Below are positions 55,537 to 63,906 of a stretch of 64,000 bases of DNA, piece by piece. A model generated the notes under the pieces. The model had not been told where the DNA came from, did not search any database, and saw only the letters and a list, made by a program, of their open reading frames with translations. A program made the position numbers and the translations under genes. The stretch is from Clostridium_AD sp036569345 (GTDB lineage: Bacteria; Bacillota; Clostridia; Clostridiales; Clostridiaceae): the NCBI RefSeq assembly GCF_036569345.1, contig NZ_DATCQT010000209.1:36268-100267 (forward strand), read 5' to 3'. Positions within the stretch are counted from its first letter, which is position 1. Every line of letters begins with the position of its first letter.

Positions 55537-56448
55537 TTACTTCTCTTTGAATAATTCTTTTATTATATATGCACTTTCATCATTTGCAGCTAATTCTAAT
55601 TTAATTTCCTCCACATTTACAGCATCTTCATATCTTCCAGAAATTAATGTTAAGTCTTCAATTTTAACCTCTACTATTTCTTCATCGCTACCATTAAGTT
55701 TAGTTCTAATTTTTACAGCTTCTTTTACAACACTATTGCCAATAACTTCTGCTCGACCATAAGGTGTTTCTACTATTGATCCTATAGTAGGCAGAGTTTT
55801 TCTTATTTTTTCATAGGTATCCTGCTCATAGTTTAGACAACACATAAGCCGCCCACAAATACCTGAAATTTTTGTAGGATTTAGTGATAAATTTTGCTCT
55901 TTAGCCATTTTAATCGATACTGGCGCAAATTCCCCTAAAAATGTTGAACAGCACATAGATCTACCACAAGGTCCAAGCCCACCTATCATTTTTGCCTCAT
56001 CCCTAACGCCTATTTGCCTAAGTTCTATTCTGGTTCTAAAAACCGCCGCTAAATCCTTTACGAGTTCCCTAAAATCCACGCGTCCATCTGCTGTAAAGTA
56101 AAATATAACTTTATTATTATCAAAAGTATACTCCACATCTATAAGTTTCATATCAAGTTCATGTTTATGTATTTTATCTAAACATACTTCATAGGCTTCC
56201 GCCTCTTTTCTTTTGTTTTCCGAGTCCTTTTCTGCATCTCCATCTGTAGCCTTTCTAATAACACATTTAAGAGGAGATACTATATCATCTTCTTTTATTT
56301 CTTTTATTCCAATAACGCATTCTCCAAATTCTATTCCTCTTACAGTTTCAACAATAACTTTATTTCCCTTTTGAATATCTATATCGTTGGGACTAAAATA
56401 GTATATTTTACCAGCTTTTTTAAAGCGTACTCCTATTACTGTAACCAT
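55537..56448 (-). CDS. ricT: RicT (PSP1 / YaaT) regulator of RNase Y and sporulation
   Basis: 303 residues with PSP1 features: MVTVIGVRFKKAGKIYYF, GPCGRSMCCSTFLGEF and GICGRLMCCLNYEQDTY. The clustered cysteines bind an Fe-S cluster in the Bacillus RicAFT complex, which helps RNase Y process mRNA and supports sporulation. RicA/RicF partners are not in the window. One base after holB and probably translationally linked. Confidence 0.93.
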   Translation of the reverse strand: MVTVIGVRFKKAGKIYYFSPNDIDIQKGNKVIVETVRGIEFGECVIGIKEIKEDDIVSPLKCVIRKATDGDAEKDSENKRKEAEAYEVCLDKIHKHELDMKLIDVEYTFDNNKVIFYFTADGRVDFRELVKDLAAVFRTRIELRQIGVRDEAKMIGGLGPCGRSMCCSTFLGEFAPVSIKMAKEQNLSLNPTKISGICGRLMCCLNYEQDTYEKIRKTLPTIGSIVETPYGRAEVIGNSVVKEAVKIRTKLNGSDEEIVEVKIEDLTLISGRYEDAVNVEEIKLELAANDESAYIIKELFKEK

Positions 56449-56449
56449 G

Positions 56450-57394
56450 TTATACCTCCTGCATTTTAAATAGCATTACTTCAAACGCTAAACCTGGGTT
56501 AACGTTCCTATCTAAATTTTCTCTAGTATCGTTTATTATATTTATAATACCATTTAATTTGGTAAATGAAAATATATTAGCTAATTCTTTTATACTTAAT
56601 AACTTATCTATGTTAATAATTAAATTTTCTTCTCCAATTTCTTTATATATTATAGTATCCCTAATATATGAAATAAATACAGTTAATATATCTTCGAATT
56701 TTTCCTTTTGATTTGATAGTTTTTTTTCATACTTAATTAGTTCTTCAGTTGTAACTTTATTAAGTTTAAGTAGTATTTCCAAGGTAATATTTCTAATATC
56801 CTTGAAATTTTCATCTTGAATGAATTTTTCAGCTTTTCCCGGTATTCCATCACTAAAAGCTATAATAACTTTTATTTCTTCTAATGATAAATCATAATAA
56901 TTTACTTTTAGAAATTTTTCCATTTCATCTACATTAAGGCTTTTTAGTTTATGTATTTGACATCTTGATTTTATTGTATCCAATATAACTTCTAGATTTT
57001 CGCAAAGTAATAATATAGTCACATTTTTAGGTGGATCCTCAATTGTTTTTAAAAAAGCATTTTGAGCTTGCACCGTCATTTTATGAGCATTGTAAATAAT
57101 AATAACTTTCTTATCACCTTCAAATGGTTTTTTATTAATCTCTTCAACTAAAGTTCTTATAGAATTAACACCTATGGTACTTTTATTCTTATCTATTTTC
57201 CATTCCAGCAAATCAACATATTGTTTGTCTTCATTTTTCCCTAATATCAGTAACCCTATATTTTTAGCAAGTATACTTTTTCCTATTCCATCCTCTCCGA
57301 CTAAAAGATGAGCATGAGATAACTTATCTAATTTTATAGAATTACTTATTTGATTTTTTATATCATTATGCCCTATTAAACTCTCAAAACTCAT
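56450..57394 (-). CDS. holB: DNA polymerase III, delta' subunit
   Basis: 314 residues: AAA+ clamp-loader subunit with P-loop (VGEDGIGKSILAKN), an N-terminal run SFESLIGHNDIKNQI, sensor-1 region (LLLCENLEVILDTIKSRCQIH) and a helical collar domain. No four-cysteine zinc module is visible. The SD GGAGG precedes ATG. It lies between darA and ricT as in Bacillus, though the yaaR gene usually found there is absent. Confidence 0.93.
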   Translation of the reverse strand: MSFESLIGHNDIKNQISNSIKLDKLSHAHLLVGEDGIGKSILAKNIGLLILGKNEDKQYVDLLEWKIDKNKSTIGVNSIRTLVEEINKKPFEGDKKVIIIYNAHKMTVQAQNAFLKTIEDPPKNVTILLLCENLEVILDTIKSRCQIHKLKSLNVDEMEKFLKVNYYDLSLEEIKVIIAFSDGIPGKAEKFIQDENFKDIRNITLEILLKLNKVTTEELIKYEKKLSNQKEKFEDILTVFISYIRDTIIYKEIGEENLIINIDKLLSIKELANIFSFTKLNGIINIINDTRENLDRNVNPGLAFEVMLFKMQEV

Positions 57395-57411
57395 TTTAGT
57401 CCTCCAAGAAT

Positions 57412-57445
57412 AGAAGCAAGTATAAATTTATATATACTTGCTTCT
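57412..57445. other. Hairpin in the darA-holB gap
   Basis: AGAAGCAAGTATA and TATACTTGCTTCT pair over 13 bp with an 8-nt loop. There is no T-run, so it is a weak or partial terminator or an RNA-stability element. Confidence 0.5.
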
Positions 57446-57451
57446 AATTAA

Positions 57452-57781
57452 TTATACCTTTATGTATTTATCTACATCAACTACAAATACATTTGCTCCA
57501 CCTACATCTACTTCAATAGGGAATGGCATATATACACCTGTGGATCCAGCTACTGGTGATGGTGACGATATTATTTGCTTTCTTTCCTTACATACCTCTT
57601 CAATAATAGCTAAAACATCATCTACTTTTTCTTTATCTATACCTATTAGTAAAGTTGTGTTTCCTGATTTTAAAAACCCGCCTGTTGTAGCTAATTTTGT
57701 AACTCTAAACCCCTTATCTGTAATTACCTCAATTAAATCATTTGCATCATCATCTTGTACAATTGCAATAACTAATTTCAT
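57452..57781 (-). CDS. darA: Cyclic di-AMP receptor DarA/PstA
   Basis: 109 residues of the PII-like family: MKLVIAIVQDDDANDLIEVI, RVTKLATTGGFLKSGNTTLLIG, and the loop YMPFPIEVDVGGANVFVVDVD. Binds c-di-AMP; target pathway still unclear. Lies between tmk and holB as in Bacillus (yaaQ), 15 bases after tmk. The proposed ATG is preceded by AAAGGATGGGA. Confidence 0.95.
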   Translation of the reverse strand: MKLVIAIVQDDDANDLIEVITDKGFRVTKLATTGGFLKSGNTTLLIGIDKEKVDDVLAIIEEVCKERKQIISSPSPVAGSTGVYMPFPIEVDVGGANVFVVDVDKYIKV

Positions 57782-57796
57782 ATAATCCCATCCTTT

Positions 57797-58417
57797 CTAT
57801 AATTTTATTTTTTTTAGTGTGTTTATTATATCTTTATGAATTTCGTCTATGTTTCTATTACCATCGATTACTTCTATTTTATCATATTTTTCACAAATAT
57901 CTAAGTAACCTTCAAAAACTTTTTTATGAAAGTCATTTCCACTGTTTTCTAAACGATCTAAAGTCCTTTGCATTTTTTTCCTTTTTAATCCTTCTTCATA
58001 TGGAATTGTAATCATAAATATTAAATCCGCTTCTAGTCCATCTAATGCAACTTCATTAATGCTCTTTATCCTATCCATACCCAGGCCTCGACCGATGCCT
58101 TGATATACCATTGATGAATAAACAAAGCGATCACATATAACTATCTTTCCTGCCTTTAATGCTGGCTTTATAACCTCACTAACTAACTGTGCGCGAGACG
58201 CTGCGTAGAGTAATGCCTCACACATATAACTCATATCAGAATTATCATTATCCAAAATTATTTCTCTGATTTTTTCACTAATCTCTGTACCTCCAGGTTC
58301 TCTAGCTCTTACTACTTCATAACCTAATTCTTTTAAATGGTTTTCTAATAATTGTATTTGAGTAGTTTTGCCTGAACCATCTGGACCTTCAAGCGCTATT
58401 AGCCGACCTCTTTCCAC
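57797..58417 (-). CDS. tmk: Thymidylate kinase
   Basis: 206 residues with P-loop EGPDGSGKTTQ, REPGGTEISEKI, DRFVYSSMVYQG and a LID region (EGLKRKKMQRTLDR). Phosphorylates dTMP to dTDP. The start is GTG, about 6 bases after GGAGGGG. Member of the gin-yaaO-tmk-darA-holB-ricT chain seen in Bacillus. Confidence 0.97.
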   Translation of the reverse strand: MERGRLIALEGPDGSGKTTQIQLLENHLKELGYEVVRAREPGGTEISEKIREIILDNDNSDMSYMCEALLYAASRAQLVSEVIKPALKAGKIVICDRFVYSSMVYQGIGRGLGMDRIKSINEVALDGLEADLIFMITIPYEEGLKRKKMQRTLDRLENSGNDFHKKVFEGYLDICEKYDKIEVIDGNRNIDEIHKDIINTLKKIKL

Positions 58418-58460
58418 GCAATCCCCTCCATAAATATGTATGTCTATTAATATATAATAT

Positions 58461-59909
58461 TCATTTTTCTACTGTTGCCACTTTTCCATCATTTATCCCA
58501 AGCACTGTTATCTTACACTTCAAGTAATATTCTATCACAGCTATAGTTTTCTTGCTTATCATTTCACCAGGCATCACAATTGGTATCCCCGGTGGGTATG
58601 GTACTATAGCAACTGCACTTATTTTGTTTTCTGTATTTTTTAAGTCTACCATATCTTTTTCTCTATCCATTACTTCATATGGATACATCATAATTTTTGG
58701 CATATCATAATCTATTAACTCTACATATTTATCCTTTATAGAATTCATATCACAATTTTTCAGAGCTTTGTATAACTTCTCGAAATCTCCATTTTTATTA
58801 AACGGCGAACATATTAGAACTACATTTCTACTATCGCTCATTTCAGCTTGAATTTTGTTTATCCTTAGATATTCTAATAACTTATGTCCACTATAACCTT
58901 TAGGAACATTTAATATATATCTAGTTAAATCCAAAGTATATTTATTAACATCTTTTGCGCTACTTCCTGATGAATCTATTAAATCTTCTTGACCTAAAAT
59001 ATGAATTTTCCCTAAATTATTTATTTTTTTTCTATATAACTCACATATTTTTATTAATACTTCATAATCATTTTCACCATACTCTTGAATATAAAATCTT
59101 GCATAATCCATAGAACATAAAAACATATAAGATGGACTTGTACTTAAAAAAGCACTTACATAAAAATCTACCTTACTAATATCATTGCCTTCCCCTATAT
59201 GTAAAAAAGCTGTTTGTGTTAAACTAGGCAGGGTTTTATGAGCACTCATAACTACCATGTTCGCTCCCATTTTCATGGGGTTTTCAGGTAATAACTTATT
59301 GGCACCAAAATGCGCACCATGAGCAGCATCCACCAATACCTTAATGTTATAACTTTTAGCTATTTTAATAACATATGGCAAATCAAAACATATACCATAA
59401 TAATTAGGATAGGTAACGATAATTCCTTTAGCGTCTTTATTTTCATTAATTAAAGAAAGAAAATGCTCCTTATCTAAAGGAAAAGGAACATCATATTTTG
59501 AATGAATTTTATTTTTAATGTAAACTGGTCTTAGTTTTCTCATAATTATGGCATTAAATATCGAACGATGACAATTTCTCTCTACAATAATTTTATCACC
59601 CTCATTAAAGGAGGAATAAATCATTGCTAAATTTCCACTAGTACTACCATTCACTAGAAAATAAGATTTAATACTTGCATAATATTCACTCAATAATTTT
59701 TGAGATTCTTTTATAATACCTTCTGCATAATGAAGATTATCTAGTCCATCAACCTCTGTGATATCTCCTTTTATAAAGTTCTTATAAAGTTCACTGCCTT
59801 GCGACGTATTTGAAAAACCAAGCCCTCCCTTATGACCAGGCATACAAAACGAAACATTTTTTTCTTTTATATATGTTAACACACCATCTACAAGTGGTAA
59901 TCCTGACAA
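58461..59909 (-). CDS. PLP-dependent Orn/Lys/Arg decarboxylase-like protein (YaaO)
   Basis: 482 residues with CMPGHKGGLGF, VNGSTSGNLAMI, VDAAHGAHFG and the PLP lysine motif SAHKTLPSLTQ, the fold of ornithine/lysine/arginine decarboxylases. The Bacillus homologue YaaO is uncharacterised; activity on a basic amino acid is inferred. The TTG start overlaps the end of gin by 22 bases, with SD-like AGAGGGG upstream. It is one transcriptional chain with tmk downstream. Confidence 0.88.
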   Translation of the reverse strand: MSGLPLVDGVLTYIKEKNVSFCMPGHKGGLGFSNTSQGSELYKNFIKGDITEVDGLDNLHYAEGIIKESQKLLSEYYASIKSYFLVNGSTSGNLAMIYSSFNEGDKIIVERNCHRSIFNAIIMRKLRPVYIKNKIHSKYDVPFPLDKEHFLSLINENKDAKGIIVTYPNYYGICFDLPYVIKIAKSYNIKVLVDAAHGAHFGANKLLPENPMKMGANMVVMSAHKTLPSLTQTAFLHIGEGNDISKVDFYVSAFLSTSPSYMFLCSMDYARFYIQEYGENDYEVLIKICELYRKKINNLGKIHILGQEDLIDSSGSSAKDVNKYTLDLTRYILNVPKGYSGHKLLEYLRINKIQAEMSDSRNVVLICSPFNKNGDFEKLYKALKNCDMNSIKDKYVELIDYDMPKIMMYPYEVMDREKDMVDLKNTENKISAVAIVPYPPGIPIVMPGEMISKKTIAVIEYYLKCKITVLGINDGKVATVEK

Positions 59910-60100
59910 TCCCTAGTCACCCCTCTTGGTATAAACTGCACTAATGTCTTTCTTATACAGTTCTTGTAATATTCATAAAAATCAGTATTAGCCTTTGATT
60001 CTATAATTCTTTCTTCACAATTATTGCAAATTCCTCTTCCATTTATTATTATACCATCATTTAGAGGCTTTCTACATATTATACATTTTTCTTTTTTCAT
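59888..60100 (-). CDS. csfB: Gin/CsfB-like inhibitor of sigma-G
   Basis: 70 residues with a four-cysteine zinc knuckle (CIICRKPL and CNNCEER), as in CsfB, which blocks sigma-G activity early in sporulation. Sits directly before the yaaO-like gene and tmk as in Bacillus, which supports the assignment over a generic zinc ribbon. Strong SD (AAGGAG). Confidence 0.85.
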   Translation of the reverse strand: MKKEKCIICRKPLNDGIIINGRGICNNCEERIIESKANTDFYEYYKNCIRKTLVQFIPRGVTRDCQDYHL

Positions 60101-60357
60101 AATTATCTCCTTAAACTTGCTAACTTAAATCATATCCTCATATATTATATTTTATTCAACTGAGTACCATTTCTTATTTTGTCCACATAATTATTCCAAA
60201 TATATTTATCTACATTTTATGCCATAACTAGCTATTAAAAATTATTATGTGACTCTATGTCCATTAAAACTTTATTTGCTAGTATCAATATATCTGTGTA
60301 ACTTTGGTTATACTAATTATATTAATATGTATGTAAATTTTGAGAGGGGAATAGTAT

Positions 60358-61488
60358 ATGAAACAAGAAATCATAAGTTATATAAGCAGCATAAAAGAGG
60401 ATATTTATAATTTATCAAATTACCTCTATACTAATCCAGAACCAAATTATAATGAATATAAGGGTTATTCTTATATAGTAAATATGTTAAAAACTAATAA
60501 CTTTGAAGTACAAGAAAATTATTGTAATATTCCTACTTCTTTTTATGCTCAATATGGAAGTGGCCACCCTAAGATATGTTATATATGCAAATACTCATCT
60601 ACCGATAATCTAGGTCATCTTTTCGGTAATAACGTAAATGCCAGTATTTCTGTTGCTGCGGCACTCGGCCTATCAAAAGTAATATCTAAAAGCGGTGGGA
60701 GTGTAATTCTATTAGGATGCCCAGGAGATTACGTAAATGGATCAGAACTAACTTTAACAAAAGAAAAATGTTTTGATGATATGGATGTTATTATTTCAAC
60801 GCATTGTGATATAACCAATGCAGAAAGTGGCAGCTCAATGGCTACAATTCCAATTAAAATTAAGTATAACCAAAATAATAATCTTAATAATTTATCATCT
60901 TTAGATGTTTATTTATTTATACTTAATGCTTTAAGCCAATTACTAAAGGGATTTAAAAATGGATGTTGTATTGATGCTATTTCTATGAATAATATCACCT
61001 CATGCCTTAATTCATTTTCTAAATCAGAGGTTAAATTTTATATTAGAGCTACTAACATAATCGAAGCTGAATTATTAGAAAGAACTATTGTAGACTTTAT
61101 TAAGTCAACTTCTACAATAATGAATATAACTTACGACATAAGTCGCTTTGAATTGCCTTCACAAGAACTATTATCTAATAAATGTTTATCAAGAATATTT
61201 ACACACAACTTAAAAGAATCTGGCATTATTAATATAGCTTGTTGTAAGAATACACTATATGGCTTAGGAATAGGTTCTATAAGCCATATAACCCCTTGCA
61301 TATACCCATCAATATGTATTACAGAAAACCCCTTAATAAGTTGCCCATCGCCTTTATTTGCCCTAGAAACACAAACAGATTTCTGTAAAGACAATATGAT
61401 AAAAGCTGCAGAGGCTCTTGCCATCACAGGCTTAGACCTTATTGAAAAACAAGATTTACTAAAAGAGATTAGATTCGAATTAAAATAA
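60358..61488 (+). CDS. M20 peptidase / amidohydrolase homologue with degenerate metal ligands
   Basis: 376 residues with the M20D layout: N-terminal helical cap (LYTNPEPNYNEYKGY), catalytic-core segments and a dimerisation domain (about 170-270). The normal HACGHD/N motif reads GHLFGNN, where only the first histidine remains, and the EE pair reads CPGDY. Another metal position, THCD, may persist. Catalysis is therefore doubtful and the protein might bind a substrate or act as a regulator. Good SD (GAGAGGGG). Monocistronic with its own terminator. It could alternatively be a pseudo-enzyme being lost. Confidence 0.78.
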   Translation: MKQEIISYISSIKEDIYNLSNYLYTNPEPNYNEYKGYSYIVNMLKTNNFEVQENYCNIPTSFYAQYGSGHPKICYICKYSSTDNLGHLFGNNVNASISVAAALGLSKVISKSGGSVILLGCPGDYVNGSELTLTKEKCFDDMDVIISTHCDITNAESGSSMATIPIKIKYNQNNNLNNLSSLDVYLFILNALSQLLKGFKNGCCIDAISMNNITSCLNSFSKSEVKFYIRATNIIEAELLERTIVDFIKSTSTIMNITYDISRFELPSQELLSNKCLSRIFTHNLKESGIINIACCKNTLYGLGIGSISHITPCIYPSICITENPLISCPSPLFALETQTDFCKDNMIKAAEALAITGLDLIEKQDLLKEIRFELK

Positions 61489-61514
61489 CGTACACAATAT
61501 GAATATTTCACAAT

Positions 61515-61551
61515 AAAAAAAGAAGTATAATCTTTAAAAATTATACTTCTT
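61515..61551. terminator. Bidirectional terminator after the M20-like gene
   Basis: AAGAAGTATAA and TTATACTTCTT around a 10-nt loop, between convergent genes. A-run on the left; the right is T-rich (TATATATATT). Confidence 0.75.
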
Positions 61552-61569
61552 ATATATATTTATTATCTA

Positions 61570-62064
61570 TTATTGAAATAACGGTTTACTTTTTAATAAA
61601 TTTATTTTGTTAATGAGAGGAACACTAGGTTCAAAATAAAACTTTTTGAATTTATTCCCTAATTTATATACACAACAGAATTTACTTCCTGTAAAAGAAG
61701 AGCAAATATATTTTTTGCTACTACTAATGTGATTATCTGAACTGTAGTCGCTATACTTACCAATAAATTCTATATCCTTCAATTTAATATCTTCTAGTAT
61801 TGTAACCTCTCCACCCTTTATTCTATGAATAATGAATTGATCAACTACAATTGAATACTTATACTTAATTTTACATTTCGAAAACTCCATATAACAAAGC
61901 CCTATCATTATCGTATTAAAGAACATAGTTATAAACGTTTTTATATTAGTGTTACCTATGCTTACCTTAGGCAATAAGTCTGATATGCATATAAATGTAA
62001 TTAATGTAATAAACAACAACACTATAGCTGGAAACTTTTTTCTTTGAACCATCTCTTTATACAT
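61570..62064 (-). CDS. Small membrane protein with PH-like C-terminal part
   Basis: 164 residues. Two membrane segments (PAIVLLFITLITFICISDLL and FITMFFNTIMIGLCYMEF, within about 10-60) are followed by a cytosolic beta-rich region (about 68-164, YSIVVDQFIIHRIKGGEVTIL and FEPSVPLINKI) like small PH-like membrane proteins. No function recognised. Its start has AGGGGG about 10 bases upstream; the in-frame ATG at codon 5 is an alternative. Monocistronic. Confidence 0.75.
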   Translation of the reverse strand: MYKEMVQRKKFPAIVLLFITLITFICISDLLPKVSIGNTNIKTFITMFFNTIMIGLCYMEFSKCKIKYKYSIVVDQFIIHRIKGGEVTILEDIKLKDIEFIGKYSDYSSDNHISSSKKYICSSFTGSKFCCVYKLGNKFKKFYFEPSVPLINKINLLKSKPLFQ

Positions 62065-62371
62065 GAAAGCCAGACCCCCTAAAATAAGTTAAACTATTAG
62101 ACATAAATAGTTTTGTACCCAACATAAGTGATTATACTAGCATTTCATATATTAATCTACTTGTACTAGGTCCTCAATAACATATATACCGTAATATAAG
62201 ATCATATAATCTATTTATATTGATTTGTATGCATCAATATAAGTATTTCTAAGTTTATCTCCATATTCCCACTCTTTAATAAATGTTTTAGGTATTTTTC
62301 TTGTTTATTTATATTGAAAATATGTACTAAATATACTATAAATTACCTATCTTTTATAATTTACCACAATT
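62065..62371. other. AT-rich intergenic region
   Basis: About 300 bases between the membrane protein and the tRNA pair. I see no gene, RNA or convincing promoter. Confidence 0.4.
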
Positions 62372-62375
62372 AAAA

Positions 62376-62406
62376 AAGGCACTTTGTAATAAATACAAAG
62401 TGCCTT
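62376..62406 (-). terminator. Terminator abutting tRNA-Cys
   Basis: AAGGCACTTTGTA and complement with a short loop, ending T6 on the minus strand. It begins right at the CCA end of tRNA-Cys, so the tRNAs are released by 3' processing next to the terminator. Confidence 0.85.
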
Positions 62407-62480
62407 GGAGGCGCCACCCGGATTTGAACCGGGGAATAAAGGTTTTGCAGACCTTGACCTTACCGCTTGGCTATAGCGCC
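62406..62480 (-). tRNA. tRNA-Cys (anticodon GCA), CCA encoded
   Basis: 75 nt on the minus strand. Acceptor GGCGCTA with TGGCGCC, discriminator T, encoded CCA, anticodon arm GGTCT-GCA-AAACC, T-arm CCGGTTCAAATCCGG. Five bases separate it from the preceding tRNA-Phe. Confidence 0.95.
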
Positions 62481-62485
62481 ATAAC

Positions 62486-62561
<76 letters not shown>

Positions 62562-62568
62562 ACATTAC

Positions 62569-62608
62569 CTTGCGACGATCGACTCTTCCACAAGATTACC
62601 ATGTAGTG
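62569..62608 (-). pseudogene. Degenerate 3' fragment of a 5S rRNA gene
   Basis: The minus strand reads CTTGTGGAAGAGT then GTCGC and AGG, matching the end of the intact 5S gene at 63668 with scattered changes (about 15 of 18 bases over the best stretch). The 5' two-thirds is absent or unrecognisable. It lies just before tRNA-Phe, the usual 5S position, so it is a remnant of an rRNA operon tail. Confidence 0.75.
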
Positions 62609-62871
62609 CTGACTTCCGACGACATGAAACATTTTACCATAATAAAATTATTGTATATTGGTCCTATAGCCCATATACTCAATTTATTCTCATTCTTCTC
62701 GCATATTCACTATTAATCCTAACAATATCTCGTATTGATACACTAGGATAAGTATGTTGTTTCTTTTCATATATTTAAGAATTGGAAAATCTCTTATTGA
62801 AATATTATTTTCTCATTAATGTGAGCTAGCAATTATTTTAACTGTTATACTATACATAAGGAGTTGAGGTT
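62609..62871. other. Intergenic region upstream of the sirtuin gene
   Basis: About 260 AT-rich bases. Decayed rRNA-like sequence may extend to about 62632 (CATGAAAC resembles CATTGAAG in 5S). A TTATACT at 62845-62851 could be a -10 for the sirtuin, without a clear -35. Confidence 0.35.
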
Positions 62872-63603
62872 ATGTGTTACGAGTTATTAAAAACAATTAT
62901 AAAAAATACTACTAATATAGTATTTTTTGGAGGTGCAGGTGTATCAACAGAAAGTTGCATCCCTGATTTTCGTTCCTCAAATGGTTTATATAACATAAAA
63001 AATGGTTTGAAATTTCCTCCTGAAGTTATTTTAAGTCATTCTTTTTTTATAAATAATACTGAGGACTTTTTTAAGTTTTATAAGTCTAATATGATTTTTC
63101 CAGATGCAGTTCCAAATGATGCACATATTACATTAGCTAAAATGGAAGAAAACAATAAACTAAAAGCTATAGTTACACAAAATATTGATGGCTTACACCA
63201 AATGGCTGGTTCAAAAAATGTTTATGAACTTCACGGATCTATACATAGAAATCACTGCATGAAATGTAATAGATCTTTTGATTTGAATTACATATTGAAT
63301 AGTAAAGCCATAATTCCTACGTGTGATAGCTGTGGTGGTATCGTTAAGCCAGATGTAGTTCTTTATGAGGAAGGTTTGGATATGGATGTCTTAGACTGTT
63401 CTATTAAAGCAATAAGTATTGCTGATACATTAATTGTGGGCGGAACCTCTCTTGTTGTATATCCAGCTGCAAATCTCATAAAATATTTTAGAGGAAATAA
63501 CTTAATTCTTATTAATAAATCCTCTACCCCTTATGATAAACAGGCCAATTTAGTGATTCATGACAGCATTGGGAAAGTTTTAAGTGAGGTATATGACTTT
63601 TAA
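62872..63603 (+). CDS. cobB: Sirtuin NAD-dependent deacylase
   Basis: 243 residues with the Rossmann motif FFGGAGVSTESCIPDFRS, VTQNIDGLHQMAG, the catalytic histidine (YELHGSIH), a zinc module (CMKC at about 129, CDSC at about 156) and VGGTSLVVYPAANLI. Removes acetyl or acyl groups from lysines using NAD. SD AAGGAG before ATG. It is on the + strand, opposite to the tRNAs and 5S genes, and lies between an rRNA fragment and an intact 5S gene. Confidence 0.95.
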   Translation: MCYELLKTIIKNTTNIVFFGGAGVSTESCIPDFRSSNGLYNIKNGLKFPPEVILSHSFFINNTEDFFKFYKSNMIFPDAVPNDAHITLAKMEENNKLKAIVTQNIDGLHQMAGSKNVYELHGSIHRNHCMKCNRSFDLNYILNSKAIIPTCDSCGGIVKPDVVLYEEGLDMDVLDCSIKAISIADTLIVGGTSLVVYPAANLIKYFRGNNLILINKSSTPYDKQANLVIHDSIGKVLSEVYDF

Positions 63604-63623
63604 TCAAAAACCATTTATATTTA

Positions 63624-63655
63624 GACAAAATAAAAAAACACTAAGTTAAACTTAG
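63624..63655. repeat. Direct repeat flanking the 5S gene, left copy
   Basis: GACAAAATAAAAAAACACTA and following AGTTAAACTTAG. Matches 63829-63860 with about three differences, mainly length changes in the A-run. It overlaps the terminator stem. Confidence 0.75.
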
Positions 63656-63665
63656 TGTTTTTTTA
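63632..63665. terminator. Terminator after the 5S gene and the sirtuin
   Basis: AAAAAAACACTAAG and CTTAGTGTTTTTTT around a 6-nt loop. T-run on the + strand serves the sirtuin; A-run/T-run on the other side serves the minus-strand 5S. Confidence 0.92.
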
Positions 63666-63667
63666 TA

Positions 63668-63785
63668 ACCTGGCGACAACCTACTCTTCCACAAGGTCAC
63701 CCCTGCAAGTACCATGGTTGCATTGAAGCTTAACCGACCTGTTCGGTATGGGAATGAGTGTTACCTTCATGCCATAATCACCAGA
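63668..63785 (-). rRNA. 5S ribosomal RNA
   Basis: About 118 nt on the minus strand, TCTGGTGATTATGGCATGAAGG to GTTGTCGCCAGG, with the terminal stem closing TCTGG/CCAGG and the conserved CCGAAC loop region (CATACCGAACAGGTCGGTTAAGC). Its terminator follows at 63632-63665. The 23S gene expected upstream would begin beyond or near the right edge and is not seen in the remaining 215 bases. Confidence 0.93.
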
Positions 63786-63828
63786 TGAGAATATAAATAT
63801 TCTTTGAAAATTGCACTACCGTTAAATT

Positions 63829-63860
63829 TGAACAAAATAAAAAACACTAAGTAAACTTAG
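63829..63860. repeat. Direct repeat flanking the 5S gene, right copy
   Basis: GAACAAAATAAAAAACACTA and following AGTAAACTTAG, then TCAGG, similar to the edge of the left copy where the 5S ends in CCAGG. Suggests a terminator left from a lost 5S gene. Confidence 0.7.
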
Positions 63861-63873
63861 TCAGGTTGTTTAC

Positions 63874-63906
63874 AAACCCAGTATAATTTTTTATTATACT
63901 GGGTTT
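63874..63906. terminator. Strong hairpin, terminator-like, right of the 5S gene
   Basis: AAACCCAGTATAA and TTATACTGGGTTT around a 7-nt loop. Followed by ATTTTAC on the + strand and A/T-rich on the other. Position between 5S and the expected 23S is odd. Confidence 0.75.

Noticed and set aside
61131..61511. 126-residue minus-strand ORF opposite the M20-like gene
   Set aside because: Antisense shadow; no SD and no family resemblance.
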